From Sporolactobacillus spathodeae (GTDB lineage Bacteria > Bacillota > Bacilli > Bacillales > Sporolactobacillaceae): a stretch of DNA of 64,000 bases. A program made the translations under genes and the position numbers. Below, piece after piece: positions 9,501-17,893 of the stretch (position 1 is its first letter; each line of letters starts with the position of its first letter). Location: positions 81,549 through 145,548 of the forward strand of contig NZ_JAFBEV010000006.1 in assembly GCF_016908935.1 (NCBI RefSeq). Direction: 5' to 3'. A model generated the notes under the pieces. The model saw only the letters and a list, made by a program, of their open reading frames with translations, had not been told where the DNA came from and did not search any database.

Positions 9501-9658
9501 ATCGCAGTGATCTGGGAGGAACCGCTCCGTATACTTTTCTCGGTCTGGCCGATTATGTGAAACACGAAGGCAGCCGGCCAATGAACATAGTCTGGCGATT
9601 AAGAAAATCGATTCCAGCAAAATTCCTGAAGAAAACGAATAAATTGATTGTCGGTTGA
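6512..9658 (+). CDS. PLD-like nuclease / DEAD-DEAH helicase / DUF3427 protein
   Basis: A 1048-residue multidomain protein. Residues about 130-290 form a phospholipase D-type nuclease domain with a single HxK motif (LHAKAYVF, about 221-228, followed by GSSNLSNAAL). Residues about 318-660 are an SF2 helicase: Walker A AATGTGKT (345-352), motif II DEFH (442-445), motif III LTAT (467-470), motif VI QQLGRGLR (about 648-655). The C-terminus matches DUF3427 (PYTFLGLADYVKHEG). A GTG start at 6512 has GAGGGATG seven to eight bases upstream. Proteins of this architecture are encoded singly, often in accessory or defence regions, and a role in attacking foreign DNA is plausible but inferred. It stands alone, with a terminator downstream. 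Confidence 0.88.
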   Translation: MLKMGIYEQIINKAIRDDLNKNHENWLTQTTPIDSEEASQLLSKYVSSVIEKGLAHLKDTGGDLHAQVHLVNQIVHTILQATDEQALDTLTVDQKAEQLLALIDKRNNIYALNEKSKIIRPETSVAESSLFTGARHEPNMFTELKKEILSCDRIDLLVSFIKWSGLRLIIDELRSFTQKGGQLRVITTSYMGATDLKAVEALDRLIHTEIKISYDTKRTRLHAKAYVFYRSNGFTTAYVGSSNLSNAALSSGLEWNVKITATDLPSTIDKISATFESYWNSSEFEPYTEIEKARLSQALQMEQHSSSNIQPYLFDIAPYPYQQEILDKLDAERKVRNCWRNLLVAATGTGKTVVAAFDYKRFRQKNSGKPCRLLFIAHREEILKQSLACFRSVLRDNNFGDLFVGKIRPEAIDQLFISIQTFNSQSLTSHTSPDFYDFIIVDEFHHAAARTYQTLLSYYQPQILLGLTATPERMDGRDILSYFDHHIAAEIRLPEAIDRKLLCPFQYFGVSDDVDLSKIKWTRGGYDRTELSNVYTLNRAAADKRAKLIIQSTLNYVTDIDDVKGLGFCVSIAHANYMAEQFNTNGIPSISLSGQSPDEERNQAKQWLISGKIRFIFVVDLYNEGVDIPEINTILFLRPTESLTVFLQQLGRGLRLADDKECLTVLDFIGQANKKYSFTDKFTALLTRATTGLKREIEEGFVSLPKGCFVQLEKKARASILENIRQSFGSRSGFISRIAAFESDSGKKLTLENFIDYYHLDVRTIYKKASFSRLCADAGVRSNFDDPLESMLTKAFLRICSIDSRRWLTFLIDTLPKIDTIPLSSLSDAERRMLRMFSFTVWSKKAEGSEDTQLQETLIQLKNNPVLFNELLELLRYQLRQIDFVDEPVPLGFDCSLDLHCSYTRDQILVALDFMRPSTVREGVKYLPDKKIDAFFITLNKSDKDYSPTTMYRDYSISDRLFHWQSQSTTADNSKTGQRYIHHHQLDSNILLFVRDYRSDLGGTAPYTFLGLADYVKHEGSRPMNIVWRLRKSIPAKFLKKTNKLIVG

Positions 9659-9776
9659 TCAGGTTTCTTGAATGCGAAACGGACCTACACCTTATGCCAA
9701 CTTTTGCTTTTTGTTGTTAAGGCACTGTTCGTAATGATCAAAGAAAGTACGTCTCAAACTATTCAAGTATAAGAAA

Positions 9777-9816
9777 AGGTACCACAGTGACAGCTCTGTG
9801 GTACCTCAATTTTTTT
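9777..9816. terminator. Bidirectional rho-independent terminator
   Basis: A perfect 11-bp stem (AGGTACCACAG / CTGTGGTACCT) with an 8-base loop is followed by CAATTTTTTT on the plus strand and TTTTCTTATAC on the minus strand. It would serve both the helicase gene and the convergent aldo/keto reductase operon. Confidence 0.85.
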
Positions 9817-9856
9817 ATCTTTGAACAAAAACACATTATGATTATTTTTCACGTTT

Positions 9857-10702
9857 TCAAAGAACATGACTGGTTAATAACTCAACCATCTTCGGATCAT
9901 AATGTGAGAAAAAAAGGCTTTTGCCAGTATCCAATCCAGATATTTTCTCCATTTCGTCTGCGGTCAGTTCAAAATCAAACACGTTGAAGTTTTCTTCCAT
10001 TCGGTCTTTATGCGTCGATTTTGGGATGACCACCACGCCGCTTTGAATCAGAAAGCGCAAGGCCACCTGCGCTACAGATTTAGTGTGCACTTCGCCGATT
10101 GCTTTTAAAATTGGATTCGTAAACAGATCATTTCTACCTTCTGCAAAAGGTCCCCAAGATTCAATCTGCGTCTTGTATTTTTTCAAATATGTTTGTGCTT
10201 CCGCCTGCTGATTGAATACATGCGTCTCTACTTGATTCACAGCTGGAACCACTTCACTGAACTGAACAAGATCAACGTATCTGTCGGGATAGAAGTTGCT
10301 AACACCAATCGCCCTTATTTTCCCTGCTTTATAAAACTCTTCCATCGCGCGGTATGTCCCATAATAATCATTAAACGGCTGATGAATCAGTAGGAGATCC
10401 AAATAATTCAGTTGCAGCTTTTTGAATGATTCTTCGATCGATGCCTTTGCTTTCTCATAGCCTCCATTGGAAACCCAAACTTTGGTTGTAATGAATAATT
10501 CTTCTCTCGGCACACCACTTTTTTTAATTGCGCGGCCTACAGCTGCTTCATTTCGATAAGCCTGCGCCGTATCAATCGAGCGATAACCGACGTCGATCGC
10601 ATCAAGAACGCATCGCTCACATTCGTCCTGATCTGCAATCTGGTAAACACCATAGCCTAAAACCGGCATCTTCACCCCGTTATTCAACGTCACATAGTCC
10701 AT
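9857..10702 (-). CDS. Aldo/keto reductase (AKR5-like)
   Basis: About 281 residues: an NADPH-dependent carbonyl reductase with a TIM-barrel fold. The catalytic tetrad is visible: Asp in SIDTAQAY, Tyr in the same motif, Lys in ITTKVW, His in LLIHQPF. The C-terminal [10 protein letters not shown] matches the cofactor phosphate site. The start was placed at the ATG at 10702, preceded by AGGAGG nine bases upstream, not at an ATG 21 bases earlier. It is the last gene of a minus-strand group (merR, AKR, carboxymuconolactone decarboxylase, cupin, this gene). The physiological substrate is unknown; small aldehydes or 2,5-diketo acids are typical. Confidence 0.88.
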   Translation of the reverse strand: MDYVTLNNGVKMPVLGYGVYQIADQDECERCVLDAIDVGYRSIDTAQAYRNEAAVGRAIKKSGVPREELFITTKVWVSNGGYEKAKASIEESFKKLQLNYLDLLLIHQPFNDYYGTYRAMEEFYKAGKIRAIGVSNFYPDRYVDLVQFSEVVPAVNQVETHVFNQQAEAQTYLKKYKTQIESWGPFAEGRNDLFTNPILKAIGEVHTKSVAQVALRFLIQSGVVVIPKSTHKDRMEENFNVFDFELTADEMEKISGLDTGKSLFFSHYDPKMVELLTSHVL

Positions 10703-10777
10703 ATTTTTTGTCCTCCTGTTCATTTACCGCGCAGTATTCCGGAATCTAGCGGGACATTCAATATTTCACGATCCTTT

Positions 10778-11194
10778 TTAGCTCAATTTTCCATAAACCT
10801 CATCAGTAACGGCCTCCAGCCATTCGTTAGAGGCCCCTTCTGCAGGGACTTCAATCGCCAGATGTGAAAACCAGCTATCGCTTGCGGCGCCGTGCCAGTG
10901 TTTTATTTCCGGCGGAATATTGACTACAACGCCCGGATGTAGCGCCACAGCTTCTTTTCCCCATTCCTGATATTAACCACGCCCTCCGGTGACGAGCAAA
11001 ATCTGACCGCCTTTATGATGAATATGCCAATTATTTCGGCAACCCGGCTCAAAAGTCACATTTCCGATTGTCACTCCGGTCGTTGTCAGCATCTTCAAAT
11101 AGGCCTGTCCAATAAAATTACTGCTGAATTGTTTCGGAAGTTTGTCCCCAATCGGAAAAATAACGCCTTTGCTTAAATTCTGAGATTCACTCAT
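10778..11194 (-). pseudogene. Cupin-domain protein interrupted by one in-frame TAA
   Basis: A 139-codon cupin reading frame begins with an ATG overlapping the end of the upstream decarboxylase gene. It encodes cupin motif 1 (NWHIHHKGGQILLVTGG) and then hits TAA at 10973-10975, directly after GGRG. The same frame continues without another stop through YQEWGKEAVALHPGVVV, motif 2 (IPPEIKHWHGA) and a normal C-terminus to a TAA at 10778. The stop lies between the two metal-binding motifs, so the product should be inactive unless the codon is read through or is a sequencing error. Relatives pair with carboxymuconolactone decarboxylases and AKRs. Only this one lesion is visible, so the loss would be recent. 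Confidence 0.8.
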
Positions 11195-11987
11195 GTTCAC
11201 TGCCCCTAGCTTTTTCATTTGTTCGTTCGCGTTTATCCTGATTAGCTGCTTCGTTGACACAACGAAGCGCATTCAAGCTCCTTGGATAGCCTATATATGG
11301 CAAGCATTGGGAGATGACTTTTATTAAGAATTCTTTATCATTGCCGAGACGGATATTTGCTGCCGCATGACTGGTCAGTTGCGGCTCACAACCACCCTGT
11401 GCAGATAGAAAGCAGAAGGTGATCATTTCGCGTTTTTTATAGTCAAGCCCGTTCCTTGTGTAATAATCCCCGAAGCAATTGTCTGCCAACCAATGATTGA
11501 TATGGCGTGATTCAGCAGGTCCAGACTTATAAAACTCTGCCATCTGAGGTCCGAAGATAGCAACCTGCGCCTGAACTCCCTTTTCCAGCCGGTTCTCTGT
11601 CGTTGTTGTCGCCTGTTGTTCCAACGGCAGTTTGACGCCTTGCTCCGTCAACACCTGATTAGTCGCCTGCAGAAAATCAAACACTCTGCCGATGCCGAGG
11701 TAAGCTACTGCTTGATAGACACCCTCTTTGACTTCAACCGGAGTGACGCCAAATTTCAAAGCGGCTTTCATCATTGCCTTGTATTCATTCACACACTGGG
11801 TCCCAATCAGTGTTGCCAAAATCGCCAGTATCCGTGTCCGGTCATCCAAGTCGTCGCTGTTTACGACTTCGTCAAAAGCAAAGTTGTCAAAGCGTTCAAT
11901 AAACTCAGGATCTGTTTCTAAAAAGTTTGATTGATAGCCTGGAAACAGCCGTTGATGATAATTTCTAGCAAACTCTGTGATTGCCAT
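11187..11987 (-). CDS. Carboxymuconolactone decarboxylase family protein
   Basis: About 266 residues with two CMD/AhpD-like helical repeats (about 35-120 and 150-245). The first contains RTRILAILATLIGTQCVNEY. The second contains DYKKREMITFCFLSAQGG and CEPQLTSHAAANIRLGN, typical of fused CMD proteins encoded beside cupins and aldo/keto reductases. True gamma-carboxymuconolactone decarboxylase activity is unlikely without a protocatechuate pathway here; a redox or peroxidase-like role is possible. A GGAGG five bases before the ATG at 11987 decides the start over upstream TTG and ATG codons. The 3' end overlaps the cupin start by eight bases, which suggests translational coupling. Confidence 0.8.
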   Translation of the reverse strand: MAITEFARNYHQRLFPGYQSNFLETDPEFIERFDNFAFDEVVNSDDLDDRTRILAILATLIGTQCVNEYKAMMKAALKFGVTPVEVKEGVYQAVAYLGIGRVFDFLQATNQVLTEQGVKLPLEQQATTTTENRLEKGVQAQVAIFGPQMAEFYKSGPAESRHINHWLADNCFGDYYTRNGLDYKKREMITFCFLSAQGGCEPQLTSHAAANIRLGNDKEFLIKVISQCLPYIGYPRSLNALRCVNEAANQDKRERTNEKARGSEHE

Positions 11988-12001
11988 GTTGTCCTCCATT
12001 A

Positions 12002-13000
<999 letters not shown>

Positions 13001-13067
13001 TTATTAAATTGTTGCTGCGCTTTAAACACCTTTACAACGCCCTATTGAACACGCTCTATATTTTCGC

Positions 13068-13451
13068 TTATTCAAAAGGTTTCAGCTTTTTTTCAGCAGC
13101 AACCATATGGCTCTGATAGTTTTCTATTTTAAAATTCAAACGATCGAGCGCATGCTGCATGACGTCAATCCGATCTTGAAGGTCATTGCGCTGTTCACGT
13201 AAGAGATCAACTCTTGCCTGAATGGTACTGTCGCCGATACGGAAAAGCTGCAAATATTCAATTAACGCTTCGATAGGCATACCTGCGTCACGCATGCATC
13301 GACTAAAAGCTATCCAGCGCAGGTCTTCATCATCAAAGTCACGAACACCATTTTCATTCCGCTTAACCGGTGGGATTAAGCCAATTCGCTCATAGTAGCG
13401 AATCGTATCGGCTGACACATTCGTCTCTTTACTTACCATTTTGATATTCAT
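13068..13451 (-). CDS. MerR-family transcriptional regulator
   Basis: 127 residues. A winged-helix HTH at 1-70 (MNIKMVSKETNVSADTIRYY, then ERIGLIPP) is followed by a dimerisation coiled coil ending SHMVAAEKKLKPFE. No cysteine cluster for metal sensing is present; it resembles the AdhR/NmlR-type subgroup that responds to aldehydes or other electrophiles. The start was set at the ATG at 13451, nine bases after AAAAGGA; an upstream extension in the same frame reads into repeat DNA. It heads the AKR operon, and a classic MerR promoter precedes the neighbouring SDR gene. Confidence 0.87.
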   Translation of the reverse strand: MNIKMVSKETNVSADTIRYYERIGLIPPVKRNENGVRDFDDEDLRWIAFSRCMRDAGMPIEALIEYLQLFRIGDSTIQARVDLLREQRNDLQDRIDVMQHALDRLNFKIENYQSHMVAAEKKLKPFE

Positions 13452-13493
13452 AGTCTTCATTCCTTTTAATAAAAAATGATTTTGCCTAAGTAA

Positions 13494-13580
13494 AACTTGG
13501 CTTAGCCAAGTTCTATTTGTAACGAATGCGCTTCGGTCGCTCGCTTGCCGCAGGCGCTGCATTCTTACGCAAAAGCCATA
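13494..13580. repeat. Dispersed intergenic element, copy D (left border of array 2)
   Basis: Opens with a perfect hairpin, AACTTGGCTTAGCCAAGTT (13494-13512), then GCGCTTCGGTCGCTCGCTTG and CCGCAGGCG. The hairpin also precedes copies at 18787, 19850 (degenerate) and 39826, so it belongs to the element and is not a merR operator. Confidence 0.75.
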
Positions 13581-13608
13581 CAAAATTTATGACTCTGCTG
13601 ATGTTACG

Positions 13609-13733
13609 CTCTACTCTGTCGGTGTCGCGCCTTGCTCTGTCGATGTCGACCCCTACTCTGTCGATGTCGACCCCTACTCTGTCGATGTCGACCCCTACTC
13701 TGTCGATGTCGACTCCTACTCTGTCGATGTTAC
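13609..13733. repeat. Array 2: six tandem 21-bp units (family 1)
   Basis: Six copies of the same CTACTCTGTCGAT core as array 1, here with GTCGACC as the usual variable part. It lies between copies D and E of the dispersed element, downstream of the SDR gene, and repeats in miniature the arrangement at 1505-3110. Confidence 0.92.
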
Positions 13734-13850
13734 GTTCTTGTTTGCATCGAATGTGCTCCGGCTTCTTGCCGCGGGCGCCGCGCGTCTCCGACAAGCTGGG
13801 GCCGGAGGCTTCCGCTCCATTTTTTGCACAAAATACTATACTTTCTTGTC
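13734..13850. repeat. Dispersed intergenic element, copy E (right border of array 2)
   Basis: Begins GTTCTTGTTTGCATCGAATG, nearly identical to the right border of array 1, then TGCTCCGGCTTCTTGCCGCG and a shortened tail ending CGCTCCATTTTTTGCAC. Confidence 0.72.
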
Positions 13851-13863
13851 AAATTTTTAAAAA

Positions 13864-14613
13864 TCATACTTGTTGCATGGTTGGACGGACGATGATTTCA
13901 TTCAGTGATGTATCCACCGGAGCATCGATTGCAAAAGCGATCGTTTCCGCGATACGCGTCGCGCTAATGGCAACCGCCTCGTATAACTGATCGATGCCGG
14001 GCTTCAAGTCCTGATCCGTAATACTATTCGGCAACTCTGTCGCAACAGCACCCGGAGAAACAATCGTTACACGAATATTGCTCTGTGCGACTGCCTCTTC
14101 TTGACGTAAAGCTTCGCTAATTGCGCGGACAGCATATTTTGTCCCGCTATACACACCGCCGCCTGGATGCGTTTTATGTCCGGCAACCGATGACAGGTTG
14201 ATGAACTGACCACTCTTACGTTCCCGCATCGATGGTAGAGCGGCTGCAATACCGTATAGAACACCTTTAATATTGACATCAACCATTCTTTCCCACTCAT
14301 CAACCTTTAACTTATCAAATGTTGAATGGGGCATGAGACCGGCATTATTCACCCACACATCAATTTGTCCATATTCATCCAGGGCAAGCTTTGCCAACGC
14401 TTCAACCTCTGATCGAGAAGTGACATCCGTAACATGATAGATGGCGGAACCACCGGCACGCTTGATCTCTTCGACCAATTTTTGCAGGCGTTGTTCACGA
14501 CGGGCACCGAGTACCACTTTATCTCCGCGCTCGGCTAAGAATTTAGCTGTTGCTTCGCCAATACCACTTGACGCGCCGGTTATAACGACGACTTTACTTT
14601 CTGTATGTGCCAT
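13864..14613 (-). CDS. Short-chain dehydrogenase/reductase (SDR), classical type
   Basis: 249 residues. The NAD(P)-binding motif TGASSGIG lies at about 13-20, the structural motif is NNAG, and the catalytic set is Ser in INLSSVAG with YSGTK (Tyr and Lys). Arg in LGARREQR suggests NADP preference. It resembles the YdfG-type oxidoreductases often induced by carbonyl stress in lactic bacteria. A GAGGGG ribosome site precedes the ATG. It has its own MerR-type promoter just upstream and lies beside the MerR/AKR group, so it is probably part of the same stress response. The substrate is unknown. Confidence 0.87.
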   Translation of the reverse strand: MAHTESKVVVITGASSGIGEATAKFLAERGDKVVLGARREQRLQKLVEEIKRAGGSAIYHVTDVTSRSEVEALAKLALDEYGQIDVWVNNAGLMPHSTFDKLKVDEWERMVDVNIKGVLYGIAAALPSMRERKSGQFINLSSVAGHKTHPGGGVYSGTKYAVRAISEALRQEEAVAQSNIRVTIVSPGAVATELPNSITDQDLKPGIDQLYEAVAISATRIAETIAFAIDAPVDTSLNEIIVRPTMQQV

Positions 14614-14673
14614 TACTACCCCTCATTTCTTTTAAGGTTCTTTGATTTGCGAAAGGAACCTTTTAATAAATTC

Positions 14674-14704
14674 ACCTTAAACCTTTGAGTGAACTCCAAG
14701 TCAA
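14674..14704 (-). promoter_or_regulatory. MerR-type promoter of the SDR gene (19-bp spacer with dyad)
   Basis: Read on the minus strand: -35 TTGACT (14699-14704), a 19-base spacer, and -10 TAAGGT (14674-14679). The spacer holds an 18-base dyad, CTTGGAGT-TC-ACTCAAAG, with a single mismatch between the arms. An overlong spacer with a central dyad is the hallmark of promoters activated by MerR proteins through DNA untwisting. The candidate activator is encoded at 13068-13451. Confidence 0.75.
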
Positions 14705-14760
14705 GCGGTGAGCGGTTTCGGGTTTCGTTCGTGCGCTTTTCCCATTTTTTTGAGCGTAAA

Positions 14761-14970
14761 ATGGATAGCGAAGAAAAATATAGGCTAATCAAACAAATAA
14801 CACCGACGATTTCGATTCATACAATAAACGAAATATTTGATTACAGTATAAATCACAGATCAGTCGATATGATCGGCTTCTCACAGTTGATTAATTACTA
14901 TACCATTCACATAAAAAGAGAATGTACAGAGCGGGAACTCAGGAATATTCGCTTGAGTAGTTATCATTGA
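14761..14970 (+). CDS. Small hypothetical protein, 69 residues
   Basis: The ORF starts MDSEEKYRLIKQITPTISIH and ends IRLSSYH. It shows no membrane segment, signal or recognised motif and is predicted mainly helical. The ribosome site is weak. It is followed 27 bases later by a strong terminator in the right orientation, which is the best argument that it is transcribed. An in-frame upstream extension overlaps the SDR promoter and is not favoured. Confidence 0.35.
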   Translation: MDSEEKYRLIKQITPTISIHTINEIFDYSINHRSVDMIGFSQLINYYTIHIKRECTERELRNIRLSSYH

Positions 14971-14996
14971 TTTTGAAAGCAATATCCGTACCAAAG

Positions 14997-15045
14997 AGGC
15001 TGTCTCAAAAGTCGATTTTTCGACTTTGAGGCAGCCTTTTTTTAT
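14997..15045 (+). terminator. Rho-independent terminator
   Basis: AGGCTGTCTCAAAAGTCGA pairs with TCGACTTTGAGGCAGCCT across a short T loop (one bulge) and is followed by TTTTTTT. Strong in the plus direction. Confidence 0.8.
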
Positions 15046-15061
15046 TCCTTATCAAGTAAAA

Positions 15062-15085
15062 GAGCTCCGATTTACTATTCGGAGC
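15062..15085 (-). terminator. Terminator of the 15095-15655 gene
   Basis: AGCTCCGA/TCGGAGCT stem with an 8-base loop, followed on the minus strand by CTTTTACTT, nine bases after the stop codon. Confidence 0.65.
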
Positions 15086-15094
15086 TGAACAAAA

Positions 15095-15655
15095 TTAAGT
15101 GTTATTAAGTTGTTTTACAAACATGTTAATTGTGTAAGCTGTATTGTTATAAGACCCCCTAAGATTAAATATTTGGAGCTTTAGAGTGTTCCTTGTAATC
15201 ATATGATTATCTAAAATGAGATTGCTGTCGTGGATAGTTCCTTTAAGATATTGCCTGAAAGTTGAAAGGTAATCATTGGCGTCTTGAGATAATGATCGAC
15301 CATTTTGCTTACGATAGGAATCCACTTCAGCTATCAAGTTTTTAGTCAATTGCTTCTGCGAAGCGATATCATTGTATGAAAATTTGTAATGCTTTTGTAA
15401 AAGCCATTTTTGCTTTAGATACTGATTTGTTTCATCAATTAATATTTGTGTATCTTTGTTTAAATGTGCTGTTCTTTGAAGCGAGTGAAGTTTATTGACT
15501 TCTTTTTTTTGTTCTTGAACGACGTAGTGATCGGAGGTAATAGACACTTGATGCGTAACGTTAAAAAAAGAAAACGGATAAACAAAGCCAAGTATTAAAA
15601 AGACAAGGATTAATAAAGCTAGTATTCCCGATATTATAATATAAGCTTTTTTCAT
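15095..15655 (-). CDS. Hypothetical single-pass membrane-anchored protein
   Basis: 186 residues. Residues 5-30 are one strongly hydrophobic helix (IIISGILALLILVFLILGFV) after a short basic start, without a clear signal-peptidase site, so it is probably an N-terminal anchor. The remaining 150 residues are polar, helical and outside the membrane (VVQEQKKEVNKLHSLQRTAH). No family is recognised. GGGAG six bases before the ATG supports the start. It has its own terminator and stands alone. Confidence 0.65.
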   Translation of the reverse strand: MKKAYIIISGILALLILVFLILGFVYPFSFFNVTHQVSITSDHYVVQEQKKEVNKLHSLQRTAHLNKDTQILIDETNQYLKQKWLLQKHYKFSYNDIASQKQLTKNLIAEVDSYRKQNGRSLSQDANDYLSTFRQYLKGTIHDSNLILDNHMITRNTLKLQIFNLRGSYNNTAYTINMFVKQLNNT

Positions 15656-15827
15656 AGGCTACTCCCAGTTTTATATATTCATGCTAACATCTACATAAAA
15701 CTTGCTATAGTGTGATTCAACAGAACCAGAAACGTTCTCCAGCTCGGCGTAGTCCATGTGCAAGAAAACGTGCGCTCATTATCTTCTCTATTTCTTTCAG
15801 AAAATAGCAATGGTCAGAAGGATTGTA

Positions 15828-16871
15828 TTACCAGCCATCCTCCAAAGATTCAAAATAACTATTGGCGAATTGTCCTTTTTCTTTTAAAGATTGATAGTTA
15901 AATTGCAGTTGATTTCTCGGTTTTACCCCTTCTTTTACCGCCGTTTCGTATTCTCTCAGCCATAAATTTTTCTGATCGTATTTTTCAAGCATATGAAGCA
16001 GGATATACAGTGAGATTTCTTTGGATCTCTCCAGGATATTTTCTTTAAAATAGCTGATTGCTGAGTCATAGTCGCATAAATTGATCTTAAGCCTGAAAAT
16101 AGTTTCGACGATATCATTTATTTTTTCTTTACGTCGATACTCGCTATCTTCACTTTCCCATGATTTCTTTGCCGGTGTTGCCTTTTGTTTCTCTAGTTCC
16201 TGTTTTAACTGAATGCACTGCTCGATGGCAATTTCTTTCGTATCAGCGATTTTCAGATTTGATATGAATACATTAATCAGGAACGATCGTAGGGTTTCCC
16301 TGCCTAGAGAACAATTAATTAATTGCTTAATGGCAGATTTTATTGTTTCCCTGTCCATTCCCACAGCAAATTTTCTTTTAAGTACTGTATCAAATAAATT
16401 ATCTTGTTCAATCCCTACCGATCGGAACGGATCGTCTGTGTTAAATATTATATACTCAGATGCATAGCACAGCATTTCATATAGTTTTTCAAGAAGCGTT
16501 GTCGCCCGTTTTCCTTCCGCACTGTCAACAGGTATTTGCTGTAAATTTTTTATGTATGATCTGACGACGAATCGCCACTTTGGACGATCTTTTTTCTTAA
16601 TAGACTGATTTGGCGCAAGATAATTTTGGTCATAGGCGTTTTGAATAAATTCCGTTATTTCATGTTCCAAATCATTGACACTGACATTTTTAGATTCTTT
16701 TCGTTTCCTTTTTTCAGCTTCTTTGAACTGCTGAAAGTCTGCCAACATCGTGTCAACCGCTTTTTCATCACGCAATTTTTTAGGAATGATTTTATATAAG
16801 TCAACAACTATCTGAGACAGGTCATCCTGATTGTATTTTTCGAGTGCATTTCTCAGTTCCGACACACGCAT
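15828..16871 (-). CDS. Hypothetical helical protein, 347 residues
   Basis: Not recognised. The protein is soluble and highly charged: it starts MRVSELRNALEKYNQDDLSQ, has a Lys/Arg-rich stretch at about 50-62, and then long amphipathic helices suggestive of a helical-repeat scaffold. There are no catalytic motifs, cysteine clusters or membrane segments. A GAGGTG ribosome site seven bases upstream supports the ATG start. Neighbours give no functional hint. Base composition is somewhat AT-richer than the housekeeping half, consistent with an accessory gene. Confidence 0.65.
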   Translation of the reverse strand: MRVSELRNALEKYNQDDLSQIVVDLYKIIPKKLRDEKAVDTMLADFQQFKEAEKRKRKESKNVSVNDLEHEITEFIQNAYDQNYLAPNQSIKKKDRPKWRFVVRSYIKNLQQIPVDSAEGKRATTLLEKLYEMLCYASEYIIFNTDDPFRSVGIEQDNLFDTVLKRKFAVGMDRETIKSAIKQLINCSLGRETLRSFLINVFISNLKIADTKEIAIEQCIQLKQELEKQKATPAKKSWESEDSEYRRKEKINDIVETIFRLKINLCDYDSAISYFKENILERSKEISLYILLHMLEKYDQKNLWLREYETAVKEGVKPRNQLQFNYQSLKEKGQFANSYFESLEDGW

Positions 16872-17067
16872 TTAGTGACACCTCGTTATATTTATAAAAC
16901 CTCTGCATTTTGATAGTACTATCATCTGGTTGATGATTACAACACGTGGTTTTGGAATTACAGGTCATTCGTGTGACTAAAGAGACGAGAATTTCCTACG
17001 CAAAGCGTAACACAGCGGTCTTTTTAAAAAATTTTTCATTGAGCTGTTTTGATATTCATCATATTTT

Positions 17068-17098
17068 ATAACCCACACCTAGTTATGATGTGGGTTAT
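17068..17098 (-). terminator. Hairpin after the LysE-type gene
   Basis: ATAACCCACA/TGTGGGTTAT, a 10-bp perfect stem with an 11-base loop, 12 bases after the lysE-like stop. The following T tract is weak (TATAAAATATG), so termination efficiency is uncertain. Confidence 0.5.
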
Positions 17099-17110
17099 TT
17101 GATGCTTACC

Positions 17111-17692
17111 TTATAGAAACAACGATAGCGCACAATAAACAAGTAGCAGAGCCATGATGGCGTTGATCGCTTTTCGATAGTTGTTAAATAACTTTTCAAA
17201 AACTGCGCCGAAAACGGCCCAACAGAGACAACCAGAAGTACCAATGGCGGACAGCAACAGAGCAAAGAGTGCAATAGTGGCCACATCGTGATGATGAGGC
17301 AGAACATACGAGGACATCGCGGTGATGCCATAAAGAATAATTTTCACATTGACAAACTGTAACAGCATCCCAGAAATAAAGGAATTGGCCTGCGTGATCC
17401 CGCCTTTCCCTTCGTGCGGCTTGTCCCGCCAGATCGTCCATGCGAGCCAAAGAATATAAACCGCCCCGACAACGAGCATCATCGGCTGAATGGTCGGTAT
17501 GAAGGCATACAACAATGAGGAAAAAGCGGCGCAGGCAGCCATCACGACAATAAAACCTGTGATGATGCCGAGTAGAAATGGGAGCGTCCGTTTCAGACCG
17601 TCTCTGCCCGCATTGGTCATCGACACAATATTGTTCGGACCGGGCGTATAGGCCGTTAAAAGAGTATAAGAGAGAAATGCTGAGATGTTCAT
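17111..17692 (-). CDS. LysE/RhtB-family amino-acid exporter
   Basis: 193 residues with about six membrane helices. The N-terminal signature TPGPNNIVSMTNAGRDG is the family's conserved TPGPN motif. Members export lysine, threonine, homoserine or similar amino acids. The start at 17692 follows GGAGG ten bases upstream; a longer frame begins 30 bases earlier without a ribosome site. It diverges from a LysR regulator (17894), the usual pairing in which the regulator senses the exported amino acid. The substrate cannot be assigned. Confidence 0.85.
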   Translation of the reverse strand: MNISAFLSYTLLTAYTPGPNNIVSMTNAGRDGLKRTLPFLLGIITGFIVVMAACAAFSSLLYAFIPTIQPMMLVVGAVYILWLAWTIWRDKPHEGKGGITQANSFISGMLLQFVNVKIILYGITAMSSYVLPHHHDVATIALFALLLSAIGTSGCLCWAVFGAVFEKLFNNYRKAINAIMALLLVYCALSLFL

Positions 17693-17893
17693 GTTTCGAT
17701 AACCTCCAATGATAGATACCACGCAGTGCCGTCACCGCATGAAAAGGCTCATGAAAATGGATTCCCAAACTTGAAACCAACCATTGCATGGACGCCTTAT
17801 GCATGCTATCATACCGTCAGAAGTTCATTCATTCAAATTGAAATTGTTAAATTTTTAGTTCAATAATATTAAAGTATTCGAGAGGTGAATGCT

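Noticed and set aside
13494..13512. AACTTGG...CCAAGTT palindrome as a MerR operator
   Set aside because: The same hairpin heads the dispersed elements at 18787, 19850 and 39826, which have no merR gene nearby.
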